Assembly: GCA_002722095.1 (NCBI GenBank)
Contig: PBKG01000006.1
Coordinates: 62,001 to 126,000, forward strand
DNA: 64,000 bases
Reading direction: 5' to 3'
From: Rhodospirillaceae bacterium
GTDB lineage: Bacteria > Pseudomonadota > Alphaproteobacteria > UBA8366
Shown: piece after piece, positions 47,191 through 56,457 of the stretch
How positions within the stretch are numbered: position 1 is the first letter of the stretch
Layout: each line of letters starts with the position of its first letter
Translations under genes and position numbers: made by a program
Notes under the pieces: generated by a model
Told to the model about the DNA's origin: nothing
The model's input: the letters and a program-made list of their open reading frames with translations, nothing else
The model's database searches: none

Positions 47191-49011
47191 TTATTTGATG
47201 CTGACACCCATGCGTTTCATGATCACCCATTGCTGGGCGATCGAAAGAATATTGTTCCAAGCCCAATAAATCACCAGACCCGCCGGGAACGGGGCCAAGA
47301 TAAAGGTGAAAATTATCGGCATGAACATGAATATCTTGGCCTGGATCGGGTCAGCCGGGGTCGGGTTCAGTTTTTGCTGCAGATACATGGTCGCGCCCAT
47401 GATGATCGGCCAAATACCGATATTTACGAAAACCAGCGCGTCAGGCACCTCCCAGGGAATTAACCCGAACAAGGTGAAAATACCGAGCGGGTCCGGTGCG
47501 GACAGATCATGAATCCAGCCGAAGAACGGCGCCTGGCGCATTTCGATCGAAACGAACAGCACTTTATAAAGCGCGAAGAAGACGGGAATCTGAATCAATA
47601 TGGGGAAACAGCCCGCAGCCGGATTTACCTGCTCCTGCTTGTAAAGGTTCATCAGCTCCGTATTCATGCGCTGGCGATCTTCGCCAAACCGCTCCTTCAA
47701 CTCCTCCATCTTCGGCTGCAGTGCCTTCATCTTGCTCATTGCGCGATAGGATTTGTTGGCAAGCGGGAAGAAAATAATTTTGATGATCACGGTGAGGATC
47801 AGGATTGCGATGCCATAATTTCCGAACACACCGTTGAAGTAACTGAGAGCGGAGAAGAACGGCTTAGTGAAAAACCAGAACCAGCCGAAATCGATGGCGA
47901 GATCGAATTTCTCGATCTTGAGATCATCCTTGTAGGCATCAAGCAGCGTCTTTTCCTTGGCGCCGGCGAAAAAATGGCTGGTGCTTTCGATCGTGCCACC
48001 GGGATTGACGGTGAGGGCCGGACTCAAATAGTCCGATTGATAGGCCTGGCTCGAGCCCCGCTTATGGCTGACGAAACTGGTTTTGACCTTTTGCTGCTGA
48101 TTGGGTATGAGGGCCGCAAGCCAATATTTGTCGGTGATGCCGAGCCAACCGCCAGTGGTTTCGAAGCGCTTCGGTCCGCCTTCATCAAATTCGTCGTAAT
48201 CGACTTCCTGCAGGGCGCCTTTCAAAACGCCGATCATGCCTTCGTGCAAAATATAAAACCCGAGGACATCAGGTGTTCCGGTGCGGGAAATCAGCCCATA
48301 CGGTGCGAGCGATATCGAATTCTTGCTCGTATTTTTGACCCGCTGGACGATCCGAAACATGTAATTCTCATCCAGCGTGATCTCCCGTTCGAACAACAAG
48401 CCTTCGCCATTGTTCCAGCTCAACGTTACCGGACTGCCGGGAGCTAAAGTCGACCGATTTGCCTGCCAAATCGTTTTGCTGTTCGGCAGTTTGACGCCGT
48501 TTCCGAGCCAACCGAACTCGGCATAGTAGGGGCGCTCGGACCCGCTCGGCAGCAAAAGGACAATTTCCTCGCTCGTCGGATCCAATGTTTGGCGGTAGCC
48601 CTTGAGTATCAAATCGTCGATCCGAGCCCCGGTCAGCGATAGGGAGCCGGAAAGGCGCGATGACGAGATTTGAACGCGAGCACCCTTGCTGAGAGCCGTC
48701 GCGCGATCCATAGCGTCGGTTTTGGCTTCGACCGGCGCCGACTTCGGCATCACTTCGCTAACGTCGGAGCCCAGTTTGGGGCCCTGGTCATCGGTCTTGG
48801 GTTTCTGCTGTTGGGGAGCTTTACCTGGTGTTGCCGACGTCGTCGGCTGACCGGATTTAGAAACAGGCGCTTGTTGCCCAGCTTGCTGCTCGGTTTGCTG
48901 TTGCCCTTCCTTCGGCGCCTCGGGCGGCGGGAACAGGATGTTGAAACCGACGACGATGACCAACGAAACCGTAATCGCCAGCAGCATGTTTTTTTGTTGT
49001 TCGGGCAACAT
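47191..49011 (-). CDS. yidC: membrane protein insertase YidC
   Basis: A 606-residue Gram-negative-type insertase. The first helix is NMLLAITVSLVIVVGFNILF, followed by a Gln/Pro-rich linker (about 30-90), a large periplasmic beta domain (about 95-375) and the conserved five-helix core from about residue 380 with the polar arginine groove region (KMKALQPKMEELKERFGED and NPAAGCFPILIQIPVFFALY). It inserts membrane proteins with or without SecYEG. It lies between yidD and engB. Confidence 0.95.
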   Translation of the reverse strand: MLPEQQKNMLLAITVSLVIVVGFNILFPPPEAPKEGQQQTEQQAGQQAPVSKSGQPTTSATPGKAPQQQKPKTDDQGPKLGSDVSEVMPKSAPVEAKTDAMDRATALSKGARVQISSSRLSGSLSLTGARIDDLILKGYRQTLDPTSEEIVLLLPSGSERPYYAEFGWLGNGVKLPNSKTIWQANRSTLAPGSPVTLSWNNGEGLLFEREITLDENYMFRIVQRVKNTSKNSISLAPYGLISRTGTPDVLGFYILHEGMIGVLKGALQEVDYDEFDEGGPKRFETTGGWLGITDKYWLAALIPNQQQKVKTSFVSHKRGSSQAYQSDYLSPALTVNPGGTIESTSHFFAGAKEKTLLDAYKDDLKIEKFDLAIDFGWFWFFTKPFFSALSYFNGVFGNYGIAILILTVIIKIIFFPLANKSYRAMSKMKALQPKMEELKERFGEDRQRMNTELMNLYKQEQVNPAAGCFPILIQIPVFFALYKVLFVSIEMRQAPFFGWIHDLSAPDPLGIFTLFGLIPWEVPDALVFVNIGIWPIIMGATMYLQQKLNPTPADPIQAKIFMFMPIIFTFILAPFPAGLVIYWAWNNILSIAQQWVIMKRMGVSIK

Positions 49012-49040
49012 CGAGTATTTCCAGACCTATTGGGGATGAC

Positions 49041-49280
49041 CTAGTGGACGTGCGGGGCCGGAGGGACCGGGTCGTGCCCCGAGCCACCCCAGGGGTTACA
49101 ACGCATAATGCGCCATGAACCGAGCCAAAAGCCTTTCAAGGGACCGTGCAATTCGATCGCTTCCATGGCGTAACACGAGCAGCTCGGATGAAACCTGCAG
49201 CCGGTACCCATTATGGGTGCGAGCGCGAGCTGATAGGCGCGAATGCAGCCTTGCATGCATTTGCCGATGAAACTCATCAT
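49041..49280 (-). CDS. yidD: membrane protein insertion efficiency factor YidD
   Basis: A 79-residue protein. [19 protein letters not shown] with its cysteines and [19 protein letters not shown] are the YidD signature. The ATG at 49280 overlaps the rnpA stop (ATGA), showing coupling, so the longer frame starting at 49319 is rejected. It assists YidC-mediated insertion. Confidence 0.93.
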   Translation of the reverse strand: MMSFIGKCMQGCIRAYQLALAPIMGTGCRFHPSCSCYAMEAIELHGPLKGFWLGSWRIMRCNPWGGSGHDPVPPAPHVH

Positions 49281-49657
49281 CCCTCCCGCGCCGGCGATTG
49301 GGCGCCGGCTTCGCGCCACAATTCCAATTTCTTCATCGCCGTTTCCAAATCTCGCAATAACGCGGGAAAGGACCGGCTTGAGGTAGCCCGCCGAGCAATG
49401 ACCACATAGTCGTGCCCGGCGGCAGCGTGTAGAGGCATAACCTCCCCGACCGCCGCACGCAAGCGCCGCTTGGCTCGGTTGCGAGCCACCGCATTACCTA
49501 CCTTGCGACTGGCGGTATATCCAACACGGACAGCTTCGCCATCTTCGGCGTTCCCACAAGCCTGTAACAATAATCCAGGGGTAACGTATTTGCGCCGAGC
49601 GGCGGCAACGCGAAGAAATTGCGCACGCCGTTTCAGCGGCTCGACGCCAGGCGGCAT
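49277..49657 (-). CDS. rnpA: ribonuclease P protein component
   Basis: A 126-residue basic protein. [15 protein letters not shown] is the N-terminal helix, and [24 protein letters not shown] near residue 45 is the conserved RNR motif that contacts the RNase P RNA. It follows rpmH by 4 bp. I use the ATG at 49657, since the frame upstream runs into rpmH. Confidence 0.93.
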   Translation of the reverse strand: MPPGVEPLKRRAQFLRVAAARRKYVTPGLLLQACGNAEDGEAVRVGYTASRKVGNAVARNRAKRRLRAAVGEVMPLHAAAGHDYVVIARRATSSRSFPALLRDLETAMKKLELWREAGAQSPAREG

Positions 49658-49661
49658 AACC

Positions 49662-49796
49662 TTAAGCGGAAAGGGACTTACGGCCCTTTGCACGGCGCCG
49701 AGAAAGAACCTGACGGCCGGATTTCGTGGCCATGCGGGCGCGAAAACCGTGGCGGCGTTTGCGAACCAATCGGCTTGGCTGAAATGGACGTTTCAC
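49662..49796 (-). CDS. rpmH: 50S ribosomal protein L34
   Basis: A 44-residue highly basic protein starting with [21 protein letters not shown], followed by [20 protein letters not shown] and ending KSLSA, the complete L34 sequence pattern. GGAGG lies 6 nt before the GTG. It opens the minus-strand run rpmH-rnpA-yidD-yidC-engB-argB. Too short for the usual ORF cutoff, so easily missed. Confidence 0.96.
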   Translation of the reverse strand: MKRPFQPSRLVRKRRHGFRARMATKSGRQVLSRRRAKGRKSLSA

Positions 49797-49984
49797 GTGG
49801 GCCTCCGATAGCCGGATTCAAAGAGGCCCGCTCTATAAAAGCAATTGCAGGCGAAGTCAACGATCTCGCACGCTCACGATGCGGTAACATCGCTTCACAT
49901 AATGGCTGGATGCGCTTCCCAAGGGATTACCCGCGTAGTACCAAACAATTCAATTCGTCACCCAAAGCAGTTCATAGGTGCCTC

Positions 49985-50740
49985 ATGGCAAAGGAAGTTC
50001 AGCCCGAAAGCGCACAGGAAAAACCCGGTTTTTCGCTTAAGCGCATGATCCCATTGATAATTTTAGCGATTGGTCTAGTTCTTTTCTTCGTCTTCGATCT
50101 CGACAAATACATTACCCAAGAGACGCTCCGCGATAACCGCGAATGGCTTCTCGGGAAGGTCGCCGATCACGCGGTACTGACCGCACTCGTTTTCATGGCG
50201 ATCTATGTGGTCGGTGTCGCATTCTCGCTCCCGATCGGCGCGGTTTTGACGATCACCGGCGGATTTATGTTCGGACAAATATTAGGCACGCTTTACGTGG
50301 TTTCCGCCGCGACAATAGGCGCGACCTGCCTATTTCTGGCTGCGAAGACCGCTCTCGGCGACGTATTGCGCGCCAAGGCTGGCCCCGCGATCAAATCGAT
50401 GGAAGCGGGCTTCCGAGAGAACGAACTCAACTACTTACTGGTGCTTCGATTGATCCCGCTTTTCCCGTTCTTTGTCGTCAATCTGGTGCCGGCCTTTCTC
50501 GGCGTCAGCCTGCGCAATTATTTACTCGGCACCTTTTTCGGAATCATGCCGGGCTCCTTCGTCTATGTAACCGTTGGCGCGGGTATCGGTTCGATTTTCG
50601 ATAAGGGCAAAACGCTCGAACTCGGCAGTGTACTGACGACTGAAATTATCACAGCACTCGTCGGACTTGCGGTACTGGCCTTGCTGCCGGTGGCCTATAA
50701 GAAGATAAAAGGCCGCAAAGAGGCGGACGGTCAGTCATAA
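49985..50740 (+). CDS. VTT-domain (TVP38/TMEM64, DedA-like) membrane protein
   Basis: The 251-residue product has about six hydrophobic stretches. The N-terminal helix is MIPLIILAIGLVLFFVFDLD, and the VTT core includes SLPIGAVLTITGGFMFG near residue 80, VLRLIPLFPFFVVNLVPAFLGVSLRNYLLGTF-type re-entrant motif near residues 155-185, and a GIMPGSFVYVTVGAGIG segment. Members act in lipid scrambling or phospholipid/undecaprenyl-phosphate trafficking. The start at 49985 gives a sensible cytoplasmic N-terminus; the frame upstream is antisense to rpmH/rnpA. Confidence 0.88.
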   Translation: MAKEVQPESAQEKPGFSLKRMIPLIILAIGLVLFFVFDLDKYITQETLRDNREWLLGKVADHAVLTALVFMAIYVVGVAFSLPIGAVLTITGGFMFGQILGTLYVVSAATIGATCLFLAAKTALGDVLRAKAGPAIKSMEAGFRENELNYLLVLRLIPLFPFFVVNLVPAFLGVSLRNYLLGTFFGIMPGSFVYVTVGAGIGSIFDKGKTLELGSVLTTEIITALVGLAVLALLPVAYKKIKGRKEADGQS

Positions 50741-50798
50741 TTGGCGCGGTGGCCGGTTAGGCATTGCCTGGAAAGCACATGAAGGCAGGTAAAGATTG

Positions 50799-52151
50799 AT
50801 GAAAAGTCTTTCGTCACGCCTCCTTATACTGACCGTGATTTTCGTCATGCTGGCGGAAGTGCTGATTTTCGTGCCGTCCGTAGCTCGCTTCCGCGAGGCG
50901 TGGTTCAACGAAAAACTCGGCGCAGCCCATTTGGCGATTCTTACACTTGATGCCACACCCGACCGGCGCATCGGTGAGATGCTGCGTGACAAACTGTTGA
51001 ATCAGGTAGGCGCCTACGCGCTGTTTGTCCGCCGCAGCGGCGCGCGCCATTTCATCGCGACCGACATGCCGCCTCCGGTAATAAGTAGTTTCAACCTGGT
51101 CAACACCAACGCCATGGAACTTATCGCCGATGCATTTTTGGCGCTGATTGACAACGAGGAGCGGGTGATAAGCGTTGTCGGTCCGTCGCCAAATGACTCC
51201 AAAGTAATCATCGAAATCGTGTTGGACGAAGGTCCGTTACAGCAAGCCCTGAAAGGGTTCGCGTGGCGCATTTTCGGATTGTCGCTCGGCATTTCACTGT
51301 TTGCGGCGATCCTTGTTTATCTCAGCCTGCAATGGCTGCTGGTTCGACCGTTACGCCGCATTACTCAGACGATGACCGCCTTTCGCTCGGCCCCGGAGAA
51401 AGACGGAACCGTGATCGAACCTACCGCACGGCGCGACGAAATCGGTACTGCGGAACGCGAGTTGGCGGAAATGCAGCGAGGACTGCGTGCAGCGCTTCGG
51501 CAAAAGGCCAATCTCGCCGCATTGGGTTCGGCAGTCGCCAAGGTCAACCACGATTTGCGGGGAATTTTATCGACCGCACTCTTGATCTCCGATCAACTGG
51601 AGACCGCACAAGATCCTGAAATTCGGCGCGTCGCACCACGTTTAATGACCTCGATCGAACGTGCCATTGCGCTCTGCACGGACACACTCAATTTTGTCAG
51701 CGGTAAAAATGCGAATATCGACCGCCAGGTTTTCCCGTTAGCGCCACTAGCTCAGGAAATCGTTGAGACCGTCAGCATACCCGGCAATCCTAATGCAGCG
51801 ATCAGTCATCGGCTCGAAGAAGGTTTGGAGATAAATGGCGACCGCGAGCTTCTCTATCGCGCGATCGGCAATCTCGTGCGCAATGCAGGCGAAGCCGGCG
51901 CCGATGAGATCCGAATGGAGGCCAGCAATTCGCGTAAAAATATCACAATCGATGTTATCGACAACGGACCTGGCATTCCAAAACAAGCTCAGGAGAACCT
52001 TTTCCTGCCATTTGAAGGCTCGACTCGTGCCAGTGGTACCGGCCTAGGATTAGCGATCGCGAAAGAAGTGGCGCACCTGCATGAGGGTGAATTGACCCTA
52101 ATTCGTACAGATGCCGAGGGCACGGTTTTCCGCTTCGAGTTACCTTCATAG
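50799..52151 (+). CDS. membrane sensor histidine kinase
   Basis: A 450-residue kinase. Membrane helices lie at about residues 6-25 and 160-185, bracketing a periplasmic sensor of about 135 residues. A HAMP-like segment follows, then the dimerisation helix with the phospho-acceptor His in AKVNHDLRGILSTALL (about residue 252). ATPase motifs are present: N box AIGNLVRNAGEAG, G1 DNGPGIP and G2 GTGLGLAIAKEV. I start at the ATG at 50799, just after an in-frame TTG. No response regulator is adjacent, so the partner is elsewhere. The sensed signal is unknown. Confidence 0.88.
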   Translation: MKSLSSRLLILTVIFVMLAEVLIFVPSVARFREAWFNEKLGAAHLAILTLDATPDRRIGEMLRDKLLNQVGAYALFVRRSGARHFIATDMPPPVISSFNLVNTNAMELIADAFLALIDNEERVISVVGPSPNDSKVIIEIVLDEGPLQQALKGFAWRIFGLSLGISLFAAILVYLSLQWLLVRPLRRITQTMTAFRSAPEKDGTVIEPTARRDEIGTAERELAEMQRGLRAALRQKANLAALGSAVAKVNHDLRGILSTALLISDQLETAQDPEIRRVAPRLMTSIERAIALCTDTLNFVSGKNANIDRQVFPLAPLAQEIVETVSIPGNPNAAISHRLEEGLEINGDRELLYRAIGNLVRNAGEAGADEIRMEASNSRKNITIDVIDNGPGIPKQAQENLFLPFEGSTRASGTGLGLAIAKEVAHLHEGELTLIRTDAEGTVFRFELPS

Positions 52152-52274
52152 AGAAGTCAACTGCCGGAAACAAAGTTCCCTCTTGCTGCAATGCACCAAT
52201 TGTGACATGACATCCGCCTTGATATTCACTGTATTGCCCGAATAGGCGAGTGGGCTTCGACCCGCGAACGAAAA

Positions 52275-53111
52275 ATGGCCAAATCAAAGCCTAAAAAACG
52301 CATCACGGTACCGGAAATTCAGTCCCGAAAAGGCGCTGAACCGGTCGTGTGCCTTACCGCATATACCGCCCCGGTCGCGGAAATGCTCGATCCTTATGTG
52401 GACCTTTTGTTGGTTGGAGATTCGGTTGCCATGGTCCTCTACGGCATGGACTCGACCATAGGCATTTCGCTGGACACCATGATTGGCCACGGCCGCGCAG
52501 TTGTTCGGGCTTCAAAGTCCGCCCTGGTTGCCGTCGACATGCCGTTTGGCAGCTATCAGGAAAGCAAGGAACAAGCCTTCCGCAGCGCAGCCCGCGTAAT
52601 GTCCGAAACCGGCTGTCAGGCGATCAAGGTGGAAGGCGGCGCTGAGATGGCTGAAACGGTACGCTTCCTATCCGAACGTGGAGTCCCCGTTTTCGGACAT
52701 GTGGGCCTGCGGCCCCAAAGCCTTCACACGGCCGGCGGATTTCGCAGCCATGGCAAGGACCACGATGAAGCAGCACAAATTCTCGAAGACGCTCAGGCCA
52801 TAGCCGAAGCCGGCGCTTTTGCAATTGTTATCGAAGGCACGGTCGAACCTGTTGCAGCCCGGGTCGCGGAAGACACACCGGTGCCGGTTATCGGCATCGG
52901 CGCTTCGCCACGCTGTGACGGCCAAATATTGGTGACGGAAGACTTGGTCGGGATGTTCAATAAATTCCGGCCTAAGTTCGTCAAACGCTACGCGGAGTTG
53001 GGCGAAGACATGGCCAAGGCGGTCGAATTTTTCGCCGAAGATGTGCGCCATCGCCGTTTTCCAAACGCAGAGCACTGTTTCCGCGCCGAGCCGCGTAAGG
53101 TTTCCGGCTGA
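52275..53111 (+). CDS. panB: 3-methyl-2-oxobutanoate hydroxymethyltransferase
   Basis: A 278-residue TIM-barrel enzyme that makes ketopantoate. [33 protein letters not shown] is recognisable in pieces, with the Mg-binding Asp in GDSVAMV and [23 protein letters not shown] and [14 protein letters not shown] complete the family motifs. It is 11 bp upstream of panC. Confidence 0.95.
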   Translation: MAKSKPKKRITVPEIQSRKGAEPVVCLTAYTAPVAEMLDPYVDLLLVGDSVAMVLYGMDSTIGISLDTMIGHGRAVVRASKSALVAVDMPFGSYQESKEQAFRSAARVMSETGCQAIKVEGGAEMAETVRFLSERGVPVFGHVGLRPQSLHTAGGFRSHGKDHDEAAQILEDAQAIAEAGAFAIVIEGTVEPVAARVAEDTPVPVIGIGASPRCDGQILVTEDLVGMFNKFRPKFVKRYAELGEDMAKAVEFFAEDVRHRRFPNAEHCFRAEPRKVSG

Positions 53112-53122
53112 TTAGGCCGGCG

Positions 53123-53983
53123 ATGTCCGACCTCGCCCGCACTGCCGCCGAGCTTCGGAAACATACTGCCGACTGGCGAGCGCAATCATTAAAAATCGGA
53201 CTGGTGCCCACCATGGGTGCCCTGCATCAAGGCCACCTGTCATTGGTGGAGCGCGCGGCCGCGGAATGCGACCGAGTGATCGTGAGCATATTCCTTAATC
53301 CGAAACAGTTCTCAGCCAGCGAAGATCTCGATACATATCCCCACGATGAAAAACGAGACCTCGCCGCGTTGAAGCCTTTCGACGTGTCGTTGGTCTATGC
53401 GCCGAGTCTAGCGACTGTTTATCCTCAAGACTTCGCCACACAAGTAGAAGTTGGCGGCCTGACCGATTACATGTGCGGTATCGACCGGCCAAATTTTTTC
53501 TCTGGCGTCGCCACCGTCGTGACCAAACTCTTGATCCAATGTTTTCCAGATAAGGCCTATTTCGGCGAAAAAGATTTTCAGCAGCTATTGGTTATTCGCC
53601 GGCTTACTCAAGATTTGGATATTCCGAGCGCAATTATTGGCTGCCCGATCGTTCGCGAGACCGATGGACTAGCCCTTTCCTCTCGCAACGCTTACTTGTC
53701 GCCGGAAGAAAGACTGGTGGCTCCAGTCCTTTCGGAAACCTTACGCGAGGCCGCCAAAATGGCGGGTGGCGGCGAAGGTTGCCGGGAGGTCGAAGCATGG
53801 GCAACCGAAGAACTTAAGGCAAAGGGATTCGGGAAAGTCGATTATGTCGATATCCGCGACGCGGCGACGCTCGATTCTCTTTCCCATGTCGCCGATGCAA
53901 AGGGGCAAGCACGCATATTCGCCGCCGCAACCCTCGGCACCACGCGTTTGATCGACAATATGGAAATAAATACAGACTCCTAA
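53123..53983 (+). CDS. panC: pantoate-beta-alanine ligase
   Basis: A 286-residue class I tRNA-synthetase-like ligase that makes pantothenate. The HxGH nucleotide motif is VPTMGALHQGHLSLV (about residue 30), followed by FLNPKQFSASEDLDTYP, YFGEKDFQQLLVI and the KMSKS-equivalent LALSSRNAYLS near residue 185. It overlaps the convergent phosphoribosyltransferase by 4 bp. Confidence 0.95.
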   Translation: MSDLARTAAELRKHTADWRAQSLKIGLVPTMGALHQGHLSLVERAAAECDRVIVSIFLNPKQFSASEDLDTYPHDEKRDLAALKPFDVSLVYAPSLATVYPQDFATQVEVGGLTDYMCGIDRPNFFSGVATVVTKLLIQCFPDKAYFGEKDFQQLLVIRRLTQDLDIPSAIIGCPIVRETDGLALSSRNAYLSPEERLVAPVLSETLREAAKMAGGGEGCREVEAWATEELKAKGFGKVDYVDIRDAATLDSLSHVADAKGQARIFAAATLGTTRLIDNMEINTDS

Positions 53984-54465
53984 TCGGACTTCTTACTACC
54001 TTTGTTTCTCCACTCAGTGTCACCGGCTGGGTCCCATGGAAAGACCACCCAATCCTCTTGAGCAACTTCAACCGCGAAATGATCCACAAAGGGCCGCCCT
54101 GCTGGCTTTGCATAAACCGCCGCGTATACAGCGTCCGGAGCCTGCTCACGCACCAGCTTCATAGTCTCGCCACTATCGGCGATATCATCAATCACCAGCC
54201 ACCTGCTATTCGACGGTAGATTGGCGTCTTTCAGAATTTTGGCATCGCCGCGACTGCGTCCGTCATAGGAACTGATCGCGATCACTTCGACCCGGCGCAA
54301 AGAAAGCTCGGCCGACAAAATTGCCGCCGGCGCCAGACCACCACGGCTGACCGCCAACAAGCCATCGAAAGGACCTGACGACCGGACACTTTCGATCAGC
54401 GCAAAACAGTCACGGTGAAACTGTCCCCAGCTTATCGCCAGCTCTCTTTGCGGCAGCTCTGTCAT
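53980..54465 (-). CDS. gpt: xanthine(-guanine) phosphoribosyltransferase
   Basis: A 161-residue type I phosphoribosyltransferase. FDGLLAVSRGGLAPAAILSAEL near residue 35 and the PRPP loop WLVIDDIADSGETMKLV near residue 90 match XGPRT, with FPWDPAGDTEWRNK near the end. It would salvage xanthine and guanine. Convergent with panC. Confidence 0.85.
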   Translation of the reverse strand: MTELPQRELAISWGQFHRDCFALIESVRSSGPFDGLLAVSRGGLAPAAILSAELSLRRVEVIAISSYDGRSRGDAKILKDANLPSNSRWLVIDDIADSGETMKLVREQAPDAVYAAVYAKPAGRPFVDHFAVEVAQEDWVVFPWDPAGDTEWRNKGSKKSD

Positions 54466-54478
54466 ATCTCAAGACAGC

Positions 54479-54507
54479 AAAAAAGCCGGCATCTTTCGGA
54501 CACCGGC
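54479..54507 (-). terminator. Rho-independent terminator of the lipoprotein gene
   Basis: On the minus strand a 9-bp stem (two G-T pairs) closes a CGAAA loop and is followed directly by six T. It lies 26 bp past the stop of the OmpA-like lipoprotein gene. Confidence 0.85.
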
Positions 54508-54532
54508 CTTCTAGCATCATCCATCAATGTCG

Positions 54533-55696
54533 TTAGCGTACGTAGACCCGCACTTCGTTAGACCGCGCGGTAGCGCTGTTAGTCGCAGTGAGGTTCACAC
54601 GCGACGCCGGCAGTCCCATATCGGTAAGCGTACGCAGCACGCCTTCCGCGTTCCGTTTCGCTGCCGTGGTGTTGAGGATACGCGCCGATGGCGATCCCAC
54701 CTTAGGGCTCACCGCGACAAGATCGAAAGCGGCATCGGGCTTACGTTCGACCGCACGACTGACCGCATTGTAGAGCGCCTGCTGATAGGCGACGTTCGGC
54801 CAGTCGAACCGGATCACCACAAGTGGCCGGCTCGACGCACGGCGCTTGCCGGAACGGGCCGCGGTACGGGCTTTGATTTCCGCCTGTGCAAATGCACGGT
54901 TCATCAGGCTCGACCCATAACGTTCGCCATTTTTGATCGCGATCGACATGGTGGTCAGGTTACGACGTTCGTTGCCGAGATAACTGTTTTGCCGATTAAT
55001 GTCGTTCGAAAGTTCGTTCAACAGCCGGTCGATGAAAACGACGGTGCGGTTGACCTCGTCTTCGAGACGGCGGAGCTGAACATGATCCTCATCGACCGCG
55101 CAGCTTAATGTATATGTGGCGCGAACGCTATCGAGCAAATAGCCGGCGACGGTAGCTTCCGAACCGGAATCGTTCGACAAGCCATTCATCTTCGAAATAT
55201 TGCCCTCGATCTTTTCGAGTTGCTGCTGAGCTTCGTTCCACTGCTTGACTAGAACCGGATTGCCCGGCGTGGTGCCAGCCTGCAGCTTGGCGTTCATCGC
55301 CGCCACGATACCGTGATACCGTTGAGTGGCGGATTCGTTCTCACCACGAAGCGCCGTCATGCGCGAATTCAAGCGATCAATCGCGCCTTTCAGCTTCTCC
55401 AAATCACCACGCATGGAAACGATTTTTTTACCGACGAAGGTGCCGGTGGACTTTGGCGATGGGCCGGCGACAACAGGCTGCGACACAGCGGCTGCACCGG
55501 TCGCACTCGGCGGATTATAAGCTTGCGCAGAACCGACAGGTGCTGGCGTTTTCGGTGCCGCGATGTTGATTTTCGTCGAGGAAGATGAAGCAGCGGGATC
55601 CTCGCCGGACAAGGACGGCCACAACGCATTCGACTCGCACCCTGCGAGGAGAAGCCCGCTCGTAAAAACGACGAGCGCTTTTCGCGAAAATGTCAT
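54533..55696 (-). CDS. OmpA-like lipoprotein with coiled-coil region
   Basis: A 387-residue exported lipoprotein. The signal peptide ends in a lipobox (TSGLLLAGC, Cys near residue 19). A Pro/Ala/Ser-rich linker (about 25-85) leads to a helical, coiled-coil-like region (about 85-260). The last 100 residues resemble an OmpA-like peptidoglycan-binding domain: VVIRFDWPNVAYQQAL, then NTTAAKRNAEGVLRTLTDMG and a final SNEVRVYVR strand. It may bridge a membrane and the cell wall. The ATG at 55696 puts the signal peptide at the N-terminus. The lipobox is plain to see; the OmpA link is a resemblance and not certain. Confidence 0.7.
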   Translation of the reverse strand: MTFSRKALVVFTSGLLLAGCESNALWPSLSGEDPAASSSSTKINIAAPKTPAPVGSAQAYNPPSATGAAAVSQPVVAGPSPKSTGTFVGKKIVSMRGDLEKLKGAIDRLNSRMTALRGENESATQRYHGIVAAMNAKLQAGTTPGNPVLVKQWNEAQQQLEKIEGNISKMNGLSNDSGSEATVAGYLLDSVRATYTLSCAVDEDHVQLRRLEDEVNRTVVFIDRLLNELSNDINRQNSYLGNERRNLTTMSIAIKNGERYGSSLMNRAFAQAEIKARTAARSGKRRASSRPLVVIRFDWPNVAYQQALYNAVSRAVERKPDAAFDLVAVSPKVGSPSARILNTTAAKRNAEGVLRTLTDMGLPASRVNLTATNSATARSNEVRVYVR

Positions 55697-56070
55697 CTCT
55701 AAAAAACCACCCTGCGAGTTAACAACCCATTCAACCCCAAAATCCAAATAGGTAACCGTGAATCACCAGTGACCGCGCTTGCCAGAAGACTAAACGAACG
55801 GCTCACCGAGAGTCCTAACTATGATCGTTACCTACTAACATATACGACATTCAGATTCTACTGACCCGAATATGGCTAAACAAGCGGAAATGCGCAACAA
55901 ATATCCAATGGAAAAATCGGAACGAATCTGGATTTAGACTAGATTCGCCGCATTCTCGATCCGCCTCACCAAATACTGCATTCTACAGACGCAGCTTTTT
56001 CAAAATGGCTGCTGTAATTAAATGGTTGTGTGAATCCGAGTAACCCACCAATCACCGCCGCGCCAAAATG
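55697..56070. other. gene-free spacer with two short inverted repeats
   Basis: This 374-bp AT-richer stretch holds no convincing gene. An 8-bp inverted pair (TAGGTAAC at 55749-55756 and GTTACCTA at 55827-55834) and a 7-bp pair (CGAATCT at 55923-55929, AGATTCG at 55941-55947) are visible. It must contain the promoter of the lipoprotein gene, but I cannot pick the elements confidently. Confidence 0.5.
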
Positions 56071-56310
56071 TTATACCTTAAGTCGGGATTTCACCACGTA
56101 AACAAGCGCAATGATAATAGCGATGCCAATAAAGTTGGCGGCATCGACTTTTCCGGTCAACGCGAAAATATTGTCCATAACCGCTAAAACGACGACGCCT
56201 GAACTTTGACCGAGAATGAGAAAAATCAAAATAGCGAGCAATACCAGTAAAAAACCCAGTTCGATAAAAGCCCACAACGCTTTGTTCACTTTGCCGACAG
56301 TTCTCAACAT
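56071..56310 (-). CDS. small membrane protein of unknown function (79 aa)
   Basis: A tiny protein with two membrane helices (about residues 13-33 and 57-74) and a basic C-terminus (VKSRLKV). GAGAGG precedes the ATG. The spacing between helices and the segment MDNIFALTGKVDA resemble the neighbouring protein at 56458-56682, so the two may be paralogues. I do not recognise a family. Confidence 0.6.
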   Translation of the reverse strand: MLRTVGKVNKALWAFIELGFLLVLLAILIFLILGQSSGVVVLAVMDNIFALTGKVDAANFIGIAIIIALVYVVKSRLKV

Positions 56311-56336
56311 CCCAGCCTCTCAAAACCGGAAAAACC

Positions 56337-56360
56337 GGGTGGGAGCATAAGCCCCCACCC
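56337..56360 (-). terminator. probable terminator of the 74-aa membrane protein gene
   Basis: A 7-bp GC-rich stem (GGGTGGG/CCCACCC), with a further GC pair inside its loop, is followed on the minus strand by GGTTTTT. It lies between the two small membrane protein genes, downstream of the first. Confidence 0.65.
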
Positions 56361-56363
56361 CAT

Positions 56364-56397
56364 TTAATACGTAAGTTTGCTTAATACGTAAGTTTGC
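56364..56397. repeat. 17-bp perfect tandem duplication
   Basis: TTAATACGTAAGTTTGC occurs twice head to tail with no gap (56364-56380 and 56381-56397). The second copy runs into the left arm of the adjacent hairpin. Confidence 0.9.
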
Positions 56398-56419
56398 CTG
56401 AAAAAATCAGGCAAACTTT
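56391..56419. repeat. 12-bp inverted repeat hairpin
   Basis: AAGTTTGCCTGA pairs with TCAGGCAAACTT around a run of five A. It sits 40 bp past the stop of the 56458-56682 gene. No T tract follows on the minus strand, so it may be an mRNA 3'-end structure in tandem with the terminator further on. Confidence 0.7.
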
Positions 56420-56457
56420 AAGCTAAATTCAATTGCTTTACGGAAAACTTCCGAGTC

